DNA from: Bog-532 sp963830385
GTDB lineage: Bacteria > Actinomycetota > Actinomycetes > Streptosporangiales > Streptosporangiaceae
DNA length: 64,000 bases
Assembly (NCBI GenBank): GCA_963830385.1
Contig: CAWHMD010000002.1
Coordinates: 310,001 to 374,000, forward strand
Direction: 5' to 3'
Positions 57,377 to 64,000 of this stretch are shown piece by piece; position 1 is the stretch's first letter, and each line of letters begins with the position of its first letter. The translations under genes and the position numbers were made by a program. A model generated the notes under the pieces. That model did not search any database, was not told where the DNA came from, and worked only from the letters and a program-made list of their open reading frames with translations.

Positions 57377-57407
57377 GGAGGGCGGCCGCCGGGGTCAGCC
57401 GCCCTCC
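57377..57407. terminator. Bidirectional terminator between the M56 peptidase and MFS genes
   Basis: GGAGGGCGGC (57377-57386) and GCCGCCCTCC (57398-57407) form a perfect 10-bp stem with an 11-base loop between converging genes. Confidence 0.75.
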
Positions 57408-57428
57408 CGTCAAGCGCCCGCGAAGGGC

Positions 57429-59132
57429 TCAGCGCTCCAGCGCGGCGAGTTCCTCCTGGACGCGCTGCTCGTGCAGGGCGGCGTCGCGGCGGGCCCGGCG
57501 CGGGTCCCAGCGCCCGGTCATCAGGAAGATCAGCGGGATGAAGACCACCTCGCCGCCGACCGTCACCCACCACCAGTTCCTCCACTGACCGGCGGCCGCC
57601 TTGGAGGCGTTCACGACCTGGGCGCCGTGCGCCTGCAGGTAGGCCAGGTCCGCCTTGGGCACCTTCGTCAGCGCGATGAGCTTGGCGGTGGCGACCGGGA
57701 TCGTCACCCCCTCCTTCTGCGCGATGTCGCCGACCGCCTTGGCGGCGGCGGCTTGATTTGCCGGGTTGGCGTTGAGCGCGGCCCGGGTGGCCGGGTCGAT
57801 GGCGGCGGCGGTGGCCAGCTGGGGCGCGTACTTGGCGCTCAGCGCCTGGACCTGGTTGCCGTAGGTGACCAGCGGGGTCATCGAGCTGACCACGAACGGC
57901 AGGCACAGCGTGGACACCGCGATGACGACCCGGATGATCCAGCCCCACACGGCCAGCCCGGTCGCGGTCAGCGCTGGGTTGTGCTTCTCCACGGTCTCGG
58001 TGAAGCTGGCCATCCAGGGCGCGTAGGCGACGGCCAGGAACACCGCCAGCAAGCTGATGGTCACCGCGAACGTGGCGTAGCTGGTCTGGGTGTGGCCCGC
58101 GTAGCTGCCGAAGATGATCGTCATCACGATCGCGCCCACCGCGCCCAGGACCATGAACGGCTTCCGGACCTTCACCCGGTCCGAGATGATCCCGACCACG
58201 ATCAGCGCGCCCGCGTCGAAGGCCCAGAACCAGTTGCCCAGGCCGTTGGCCTTGGACAGCGAGTAGCCGAACAGGGACGAGAAGTAGATCGTGAAGAAGC
58301 CGACCGCGGTGTAGTAGATGATCAGGAACACCGAGATCGCGAAGGCCGAGCCGATCACGTCCAGGTGCAGCATCTGCCGCCAGGGGTGGCGCAGGCTCTC
58401 GCTCAGGTCGATGCCCTGGGCCCGCGCCTCGATCAGCGCCCGGTCGCGGAAGCTGACCATGAGCTGGTCGCGCAGCCCGGGCGACAGCTCGCGCAGGGCG
58501 ACGACCGCGATCGCGGCGACCACCAGGCCGGCGATGCCGCAGATGACGAACTGGTCCTGCCAGGCGTGCAGGTGGGACAGGGTGGCGCTGGACACGATCG
58601 CGACGATCAGGCTGCCGACGACCGGCCCGAGGGTCCAGAAGCCCATGGCCGAGGCCCGGCCCAGCTGCGGGGAGAAGTCGCGGATCAGCGCCGGGGTGGC
58701 GACCAGGATGACGCCCTCGACCACCGCGATGGCGGCGTAAAAAACGCCGTAGGTGACCTTGTTGGGGGCGTTGGGGATGCCGAACAGGACCAGCAGGGCG
58801 GTGATGACCAGGCCGTAGGCGACCAGGTTGGCCCGGCCCCAGCGGTCGGCCAGCCCGGCCGCCAGCGAGCCGAACGCGCCGACGGCGCTGCCGATGACCA
58901 CGATGTAGACGTAGTAGGAGAACGTCATGTGCAAGCTGGCGATGATCGTCGGCGAGACCGCGCCGGGGATGTACAGCGCGTAGTACAGCTGGATCGTGGC
59001 CAGCACCACGATGCCGAGGTACAGCACCCGCCGGCCGGTGTCGGGGTAGTGGTTCAGCTGCCTGCGCCACAAGCCCGAGGTCGTCAGCCCCCGCGCGGAG
59101 CGTCCGGTGGTGCCATCCACGGTTGTTGCCAT
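57429..59132 (-). CDS. MFS transporter with a long C-terminal insert
   Basis: A 567-residue major-facilitator protein. The loop 2-3 motif GLADRWGRANLVAYG is present, about twelve spans can be followed, and between the last two spans there is an insert of about 100 residues (about 425-525) rich in Ala with helical repeats (ALSAKYAPQLATAAAIDPATRAALNANPAN). GGGGAG precedes the ATG. The divergent TetR gene at 59237 probably represses it. Substrate unknown; organic acids are common for related proteins. Confidence 0.85.
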   Translation of the reverse strand: MATTVDGTTGRSARGLTTSGLWRRQLNHYPDTGRRVLYLGIVVLATIQLYYALYIPGAVSPTIIASLHMTFSYYVYIVVIGSAVGAFGSLAAGLADRWGRANLVAYGLVITALLVLFGIPNAPNKVTYGVFYAAIAVVEGVILVATPALIRDFSPQLGRASAMGFWTLGPVVGSLIVAIVSSATLSHLHAWQDQFVICGIAGLVVAAIAVVALRELSPGLRDQLMVSFRDRALIEARAQGIDLSESLRHPWRQMLHLDVIGSAFAISVFLIIYYTAVGFFTIYFSSLFGYSLSKANGLGNWFWAFDAGALIVVGIISDRVKVRKPFMVLGAVGAIVMTIIFGSYAGHTQTSYATFAVTISLLAVFLAVAYAPWMASFTETVEKHNPALTATGLAVWGWIIRVVIAVSTLCLPFVVSSMTPLVTYGNQVQALSAKYAPQLATAAAIDPATRAALNANPANQAAAAKAVGDIAQKEGVTIPVATAKLIALTKVPKADLAYLQAHGAQVVNASKAAAGQWRNWWWVTVGGEVVFIPLIFLMTGRWDPRRARRDAALHEQRVQEELAALER

Positions 59133-59193
59133 GTGCTCCCCTTTGAGTCAGACCTGCCTGGAAAACCCTTCCGGAAAAGCCAAATTCTCAAAA

Positions 59194-59207
59194 GTACGTC
59201 TACGTAC
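59194..59207. promoter_or_regulatory. Palindromic operator between the MFS and TetR genes
   Basis: GTACGTCTACGTAC is a perfect dyad (6-base arms around CT) in the 104-base gap between the divergent starts, where a TetR dimer could block both promoters. Confidence 0.65.
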
Positions 59208-59236
59208 CTGAGCCGTTTGCCCGATACTCTAGGCGG

Positions 59237-59997
59237 GTGGTCGACACCAGGCAAGGGGCGACGGGCGGGAGCCTGGCCGGTACCCACGAGGGCAAGCCGG
59301 GCCTGCCGCGCGGCCGGAGCAAGCTGCCGGCGCCGGCCGTGCAGGCGTCGCAGCGCGAGCGGCTGCTGCGGGCGGTGGTGACGGCGGTCGCCGCGTCCGA
59401 TTACGCGGGGGTGACGGTGGCCGACATCGTCAAGCGCGCGCGGGTCTCGCGGGCGGCCTTCTACACCCACTTCTCGGACAAGGAAGGCTGCTTCCTGGCC
59501 GCCGCCAGCGAGGGCGGCCAGCTGATGGACAGCCGGCTGGTGACCGCCACCCGGGCGGTCGCGCGCGGCACCGCCGACGAGGAAGTGCTGCGAGTGGCCT
59601 GCCGGGCGTTCCTGGCCTTCATCGCCAGCGAGCCGGAGTTCGCCAAGATCTTCTACATCGACATGCCCGCGGGCGGCCCGCAGGCGGTGGACCAGCTGGC
59701 CCGCGCCCAGTACCGGTACGCGGACCGCAACCAGGCCTGGCACGAGCGCGCCCGGCGGCGTCACCCGGACTGGCCCGCGCTGCCCTACGAGGCCTACCTC
59801 GGTCTGGCCGGGGCCACCTTCGAGGTGGTCAAGGCCCGGGTCCGGGCCGGCCAGACCAGCACGGTCCCGGAGCTGGAGGACACCATGGTGGCGCTGCACC
59901 TGGCGGTGATGGCGGGCCAGCGCTGGCCCGCCGCCGGCCCCGGCGATCAGCAGGCCGGCCGGGGCCGGCCGGGGCGGCCATCAAGCCCTCCAGGTGA
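59237..59997 (+). CDS. TetR-family regulator with a missing stop
   Basis: Residues 36-90 are a TetR helix-turn-helix (RLLRAVVTAVAASDYAGVTVADIVKRARVSRAAFYTHFSDKEGCF), followed by a helical ligand domain to about residue 235. In the written frame there is no stop until 62236, deep inside the antisense acyl-CoA ligase gene, which is surely not protein. A TGA at 59995-59997 is one frame away; one missing base in the GC-rich repeats around 59950-59980 would explain it. I therefore end the gene there. It probably controls the divergent MFS gene. Confidence 0.72.
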
Positions 59998-62119
59998 TCA
60001 GCGCGTCCAGCGCCTCGACCTGATCACCCCGCACCAGCAGCGGGTTGACCTCCAGCGACTCCAGGCGGTCGCCGAGCCCGGCCGCGACCGCGGCGATCTG
60101 CGCGATGACCGCGGCCACCCGGGGCAGGTCGGCTGGCGGCGCGCCGCGGGCACCCCGCAGGACCGCCGCGCCCCGCAGTTCCTGCAGCGCCGCGGCCACG
60201 TCGGCCTCGCTGACCGGGAGCGGGCGCAGGGCGGCGTCGCGGAGGACTTCGACCCAGATGCCGCCCAGGCCGACCGCCAGCATCAGGCCCCAGGCCGGGT
60301 CGCGGACGATCCCGGTGATCAGCTCGACGCCGCCGGTCCGGAACGGCTGGACCAGGACCGGGCCGTCGCCCGCGACCGCCCGCACGGCCCGGTAGGCCTG
60401 CCGGACGGCGGCCTCGTCGCCCAGGTCGAGGCGGACGCCGCCGGTGTCGCTCTTGTGGGCCAGGCCTGCCGCCTTGACCACCACCGGGTATCCGAGCCCG
60501 GCCGCGGCCGTCACCGCGGCCGCCTCGTCACGGACTGCCCGCCCGGGCACCACCGGGACCCCGCAGCTGGCCAGGAAGCCCGCCGCGCGATCTTCGGCCC
60601 AGGTGGTGGGGCCGTCGGGGATGACCGGGGACGCGAGGAGGTGCCGTTCAGGTTTTTCCGGATGGTCAGCGGCGAGGAACGCGCGGCGGCCCCGGGACCA
60701 CCGCACCGCGGCGCCGATTGCGGTCATCCCGTGCTCGATGCCGCCCGCCACGTAGGGGTAGCCGCTCTCGGCCAGCAGCCGGCGGCCGACCGCGGTGACG
60801 TCGGTCAGCGCGTTGCTGACCACGACCACCGGGCACGGCGAGCCGGCGATCCGGCGCGCGTTGGCCTCGAACAGCTTCCGGGCCAGGACCGGGTCGGCGG
60901 ACTCGTCCCGCAGCGGGTCGGACAGCAGCAGCACCACGTCCAGGCCGGGGTCGGTGACCACGATCTCCAGGGCCCGGCCGAGCAGCGTCCGGTCCACCAC
61001 CACGTACCCGGTGACGTCGAGCGGGTTGGCCACGTCGGCGAACGCGGGCAGCATGGCCTTGAGCGCCTCGGCGGTTGCGGGCGCGAACGGCGGCAGCTCC
61101 AGGCCCTCGTCCTCGGCCCGGTCGGCGATGATCTCCGACGCGCCGCCGGACGGGGTGACCACGCCCAGCCGGTTCCCGGCCAGTACCCCCTCCTGGGTCT
61201 GGCCCTCCCGGCCGGGCTGGCCGTCCCGGCCCAGCAGTTCGGCCAGCACCCCGGACGTGATGATCAGGTCCTCCAGCGAGCGGACGCGGACCACGCCGAG
61301 CCGTTCGAAGACCGCCCCGATCACCGCGTCGTCGCCGGTCAGCGCGCCGGTGTGGGCCTGGGCGGTGTGCTGGGCGGTGGCGCTGCGGCCAACCTTGAGG
61401 GCGACCACGGGCTTGCCCGCGGCCAGCGCCCGGCGGGCGGCGGCGGCGAATTGCTCGGGCTGCCGGATCGACTCCAGGAACAGCGCGATGACCCGGGTGG
61501 CCGGGTCGTCGACCAGGTAGTCGAGCACGTCGGTGACCGACATCATCGACTCGTTGCCCATCGACACCAGCACGCTGATGCCCAGGTTGCGGGCCTGCGC
61601 GAAGCTCAGCACGGCGCTGGCCAGGCCGCCGCTCTGCAGCACCACGCCGACCGGGCCGCGCAGCAGCGGCACCGGGATCGGCAGGCCGTACGGGGTGATC
61701 CCGGCGGCCGCGTTGATGTAGCCGTTGCCGTTGGGACCGAGCACGGTCAGCCCGCGCTCGTCGGCGAAGGCGACGATCTCGGCCTCACGGCGCGCGCCCT
61801 CGGGGCCGGTCTCGCCGAACCCGGCGGTCAGGATCACGAACGCGCGGATGCCGGCGTCGGCGCCCTCGCGCAGCACGTCCAGCACGGCGGCGGTCGGCAC
61901 CATCACGTAGGCCAGGTCGACCGGCCCGGGCAGCTCGGACAGCGACCGGTGCGCCCGCTCGCCGTGCACCACCTCGGTGCGCGGGTTGACCAGGTAGACC
62001 GGGCCGCCGAACTCGTGCATCCGCAGGTTCAGGTGCGTGTTGACCGACCAGCCGGACTTGTCGGTGGCGCCGACCAGGGCAATCGCGCGCGGATGGAACA
62101 GCTCGCGCACCCCGGTCAT
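59981..62119 (-). CDS. NDP-forming acyl-CoA synthetase (acetate-CoA ligase family)
   Basis: A 712-residue enzyme with the three fused parts of ADP-forming acyl-CoA ligases: CoA-binding Rossmann domain (LFHPRAIALVGATDKSG, 6-22), succinyl-CoA-ligase-like domain with the phospho-histidine region AQAHTGALTGDD, and a C-terminal ATP-grasp domain (GYPVVVKAAGLAHKSDTGGVRLDL). It makes ATP from acyl-CoA or the reverse. The ATG at 62119 after GGGGGG is chosen; the GTG at 62152, in a GTGA overlap with the acyl-CoA dehydrogenase, is an alternative. Together the two genes suggest fatty or branched acyl-CoA breakdown. Confidence 0.88.
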   Translation of the reverse strand: MTGVRELFHPRAIALVGATDKSGWSVNTHLNLRMHEFGGPVYLVNPRTEVVHGERAHRSLSELPGPVDLAYVMVPTAAVLDVLREGADAGIRAFVILTAGFGETGPEGARREAEIVAFADERGLTVLGPNGNGYINAAAGITPYGLPIPVPLLRGPVGVVLQSGGLASAVLSFAQARNLGISVLVSMGNESMMSVTDVLDYLVDDPATRVIALFLESIRQPEQFAAAARRALAAGKPVVALKVGRSATAQHTAQAHTGALTGDDAVIGAVFERLGVVRVRSLEDLIITSGVLAELLGRDGQPGREGQTQEGVLAGNRLGVVTPSGGASEIIADRAEDEGLELPPFAPATAEALKAMLPAFADVANPLDVTGYVVVDRTLLGRALEIVVTDPGLDVVLLLSDPLRDESADPVLARKLFEANARRIAGSPCPVVVVSNALTDVTAVGRRLLAESGYPYVAGGIEHGMTAIGAAVRWSRGRRAFLAADHPEKPERHLLASPVIPDGPTTWAEDRAAGFLASCGVPVVPGRAVRDEAAAVTAAAGLGYPVVVKAAGLAHKSDTGGVRLDLGDEAAVRQAYRAVRAVAGDGPVLVQPFRTGGVELITGIVRDPAWGLMLAVGLGGIWVEVLRDAALRPLPVSEADVAAALQELRGAAVLRGARGAPPADLPRVAAVIAQIAAVAAGLGDRLESLEVNPLLVRGDQVEALDALITWRA

Positions 62120-62148
62120 CCCCCCGTCGTCTTGGCCGGAGGGCGCGT

Positions 62149-63306
62149 TCACTCCCCGATGCCACCCAGCCGGACGTGGCCCTTGAGCAGGTTGCGGGCG
62201 ATCGTGCGGCGCTGGATCTCGTCGGTGCCCTCGTAGATGCGCAGCAGCCGCAGTTCGCGGTACCAGCGCTCGACCGGCAGCTCCTTGGTGTAACCCATGC
62301 CGCCGTGGATCTGCATCACCCGGTCGACGACCTTGTTGGCCATCACCGCGCCGTCCAGCTTGGCGATGGAGGAGGCGTGGCGCCCGTCCATGCCCTCCTG
62401 AACCCGCCAGGCCGCGTACAGGGTGAGCCACTTGGTGGATTCGATGTCGACCTCGGAGTCGGCGATCTGCCACTGGATGGCCTGGTAGTCGGCGATCGGG
62501 TGACCCATCGAGACCCGGATCTTGGCGTAGTCGATGGCCATCTGCAGCAGCCGTTCGGCCGAGCCGATGGCGCGGGCCGGGATCAGGTACCGCCCCTGCC
62601 GGATCCACTGCATGGCCAGCTCGAAGCCCTTGCCGGGCTCGCCCAGCATGGCGCTGGCGGGGACCCGCACGTCCTCGAACACCAGCGCGGCCGGGCCCCA
62701 CTCCCCCATCGTCGGGATCGGCTCGGACTTCCAGCCCATGTCCCGGTCGACCAGGAAGCAGGTGATGCCCGCATCCGGCACGACCGCGAACACCATCACG
62801 AAGTCGGCCTCGTTGCCGTTGGTGATGAACGTCTTCTCGCCGTTGATGACGTAGTCGCCGCCGTCCGGCCTGGCCGAGGCCCGGATGTTGCGCGCGTCCG
62901 AGCCCGCGCCGGGCTCGGTGATCGCGAAGCAGGAGCGCCGCTCGCCCTCGATGGTCGGGATCAGGTAGCGCTGCTTCTGCTCCTCGTTGGCGGCGTAGAG
63001 GATGTTGTCGGCGTAGCCACCGAACGAGAACGGCACGAACGTCCGCCCGCACTCCATCATCAAGATCGCGGACATGACCGCGCCGAGGTTCATGCCGCCG
63101 TACTCCTCGGGGGTGTTCACGCCCCAGAAACCGCTGCGGCGGGCCTTGGCCTGCAGCTCGCGCAGGATGGAACGGTCGAGCCCGGGCTGCCCGGCCCGCT
63201 CGTTGCGCAGCACTTCGGGCTCCAGCGGCATGACTTCCTTCTCGATGAAGGACCGCACGGTGTCGCGGATCTGCCGTTCCTCATCGCTGAGCGAGAAGTC
63301 CACCAT
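62149..63306 (-). CDS. Acyl-CoA dehydrogenase
   Basis: A 385-residue flavoenzyme: SLSDEERQIRDTVRSFIEKEV at the start, AITEPGAGSDARN as the FAD/substrate motif, KTFITNGNEADFVMVFAV, and the C-terminal signature YRELRLLRIYEGTDEIQRRTIARNLL. It oxidises acyl-CoA to enoyl-CoA and passes electrons to ETF. The ATG at 63306 has AAAGG upstream. It lies before the acyl-CoA ligase with a 3-base overlap. Confidence 0.92.
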   Translation of the reverse strand: MVDFSLSDEERQIRDTVRSFIEKEVMPLEPEVLRNERAGQPGLDRSILRELQAKARRSGFWGVNTPEEYGGMNLGAVMSAILMMECGRTFVPFSFGGYADNILYAANEEQKQRYLIPTIEGERRSCFAITEPGAGSDARNIRASARPDGGDYVINGEKTFITNGNEADFVMVFAVVPDAGITCFLVDRDMGWKSEPIPTMGEWGPAALVFEDVRVPASAMLGEPGKGFELAMQWIRQGRYLIPARAIGSAERLLQMAIDYAKIRVSMGHPIADYQAIQWQIADSEVDIESTKWLTLYAAWRVQEGMDGRHASSIAKLDGAVMANKVVDRVMQIHGGMGYTKELPVERWYRELRLLRIYEGTDEIQRRTIARNLLKGHVRLGGIGE

Positions 63307-63462
63307 CTGCCTGCCGGCCTTTCTTTCTGGAATCGGGCTCTAGTACTACCTCGACCCTGACGGTGGCGTGCTCAGTTGTCAAACCCCTCGCGATCGTGGC
63401 CGGTCCGTCCGAGGCCGGAAGAGACTGCGGGCCTGGCCGCCGTGACGCTGATCCCGGGGTTC

Positions 63463-63502
63463 GGGTACGTTTTCCCGCCGATACTGCGGTAAAAGGTACC
63501 CG
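63463..63502. terminator. Long imperfect hairpin upstream of the acyl-CoA dehydrogenase
   Basis: CGGGTACGTTTT (63463-63474) pairs with AAAAGGTACCCG (63491-63502) at 11 of 12 positions, and CCGC pairs with GCGG inside. The stem lies after the HxlR remnant on the minus strand and about 160 bases before the dehydrogenase start. It may end HxlR transcription or be an operator. Confidence 0.5.
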
Positions 63503-63591
63503 CATCGGAAGTGCACACGCAGTACGGCCGACGCTGGCCGGTCACGGGAAATACATGTCCAGGGCAGGACAGCCCCCGCCGGAGGCAGGCC

Positions 63592-63850
63592 TCAGCTCGG
63601 GTAGTTGGCGGTACGGACGAAATCCACGTCGGGCAGGGCGACCTCGTGGCCCTGGTCGTCGACGAAGCCGACGTGCACGGGGCGGCCGGTGTCGTGGGCG
63701 CGGCGGACCACGGTGGGGCCACCGGGCGGCGGCAGGTGCTCGTCGCCCCACTGCTGGAGCGAGGCCAGCGCCACCCGCAACTCCTGGCCGACCGGGGTGA
63801 GCCGGTAGGCGTAGCGGCCGCGGCGGCCCGGCTCCTGATACGGCTCGCGG
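63592..63850 (-). pseudogene. HxlR-family regulator, C-terminal half only
   Basis: On the minus strand REPYQEPGRRGRYAYRLTPVGQ is the wing and following helix of an HxlR winged-helix regulator, and LASLQQWGDEHLPPPGGPTVVRRAHDTGRPVHVGFVDDQGHEV its usual C-terminal part. The recognition helix and the first 70 or so residues are missing: just beyond 63850 the DNA switches to an SDR gene on the other strand. The upstream frame to 63915 is antisense SDR sequence. It cannot bind DNA as it stands. Confidence 0.7.
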
Positions 63851-63853
63851 TAC

Positions 63854-64000
63854 ATGGACACCGACATGGCCGCCCTCGTCACCTCACCCAAGCTCGACCC
63901 GGCGGTGGTGGCCAAGCTCGCCCTGGACGGGGTGGAAGCCGGCCAGCAGGAGGTGCTGGCCGACGACCTCAGCCAGCAGGTACAGCGCGGCCTGGCCGGT
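63854..64000 (+). pseudogene. SDR-family oxidoreductase, C-terminal fragment at the window edge
   Basis: MDTDMAALVTSPKLDPAVV followed by AKLALDGVEAGQQEVLADDLSQQV is the typical C-terminus of an SDR (after the PG-x-DTDM segment). The Rossmann motif and YxxxK are missing because the reading frame starts only at the junction near 63850. The gene runs off the window end. Divergent HxlR-SDR pairs are common in actinomycetes; here both have lost their 5' halves. Confidence 0.7.

Noticed and set aside
59237..62236. 999-residue plus-strand frame
   Set aside because: Only its first 235 or so residues (TetR) are protein-like; the rest is the antisense of the acyl-CoA ligase, rich in Gly, Arg, Asp and Gln as expected for a high-GC shadow.

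Overview
The window is high-GC DNA with densely packed genes, frequent GTG starts and many ATGA or GTGA stop/start overlaps. It also carries ANTAR, SpoIIE-type phosphatase, STAS and anti-sigma ATPase genes. Together these point to an actinomycete; I cannot name the genus from sequence alone. No rRNA, tRNA, CRISPR array or complete insertion sequence was seen.

Region 1 (about 1-24.8 kb) is a large surface-polysaccharide locus. It opens with two tandem copies of a three-gene module: a multi-span GT-C-type glycosyltransferase, a cellulose-synthase-like GT2 and a membrane-anchored GH26-type glycanase (487-4567 and 4573-8625). Three more GH26 paralogues follow in tandem and a sixth lies at 23868. 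All six keep both catalytic glutamates. The second half holds GT2 and GT4 transferases, a large low-GC GT-C-like membrane protein (13495-15780) and a Wzx/MATE-like flippase. The flippase C-terminal half is an IS21 IstA-type transposase core whose first acidic residue is lost. I read the locus as building, exporting and trimming a cell-surface glycan; the sugar is unknown, though GH26 suggests a beta-mannan or related beta-glycan. A dyad containing GGATAGTCC lies upstream of both GH26-bearing units.

Region 2 (24.8-37.1 kb) has a broken MFS transporter at the island edge, a pair of ABC exporters and a nucleoside/methylthioribose salvage group (MtnA, class II aldolase, 8-oxoguanine-deaminase-like amidohydrolase). 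It also has a GSA-aminomutase-like PLP enzyme, a TMEM175-type channel, a TetR/NAD(P)-reductase divergent pair with a clear operator, and a DUF72 protein.

Region 3 (37.1-48.4 kb) is a signalling block: a 1305-residue poly-HAMP hybrid histidine kinase, an ANTAR-PAS-SpoIIE phosphatase broken by a perfect 14-bp tandem duplication, a frameshifted STAS protein and an RsbW-like ATPase. It continues with a GH127 arabinofuranosidase, a GNAT acetyltransferase and RNase Z, ending in a strong bidirectional terminator.

Region 4 (48.4-64 kb) holds an FtsX-type ABC transporter with its PadR regulator, a tautomerase-SnoaL fusion, an AraC/VOC pair, and a zinc-ribbon protein with a degenerate metallo-beta-lactamase fold. 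It then has a DedA protein, a BlaI/M56-peptidase pair with operator dyads, a divergent MFS/TetR pair, an ADP-forming acyl-CoA ligase, an acyl-CoA dehydrogenase, and the fused remnants of a divergent HxlR/SDR pair.

Several genes carry apparent single-base frameshifts or lack a stop at the expected place (near 22392, 25548, 31475, 43905 and 59960). These may be real pseudogenes or indels in a long-read assembly, so the broken-gene calls should be checked against reads.
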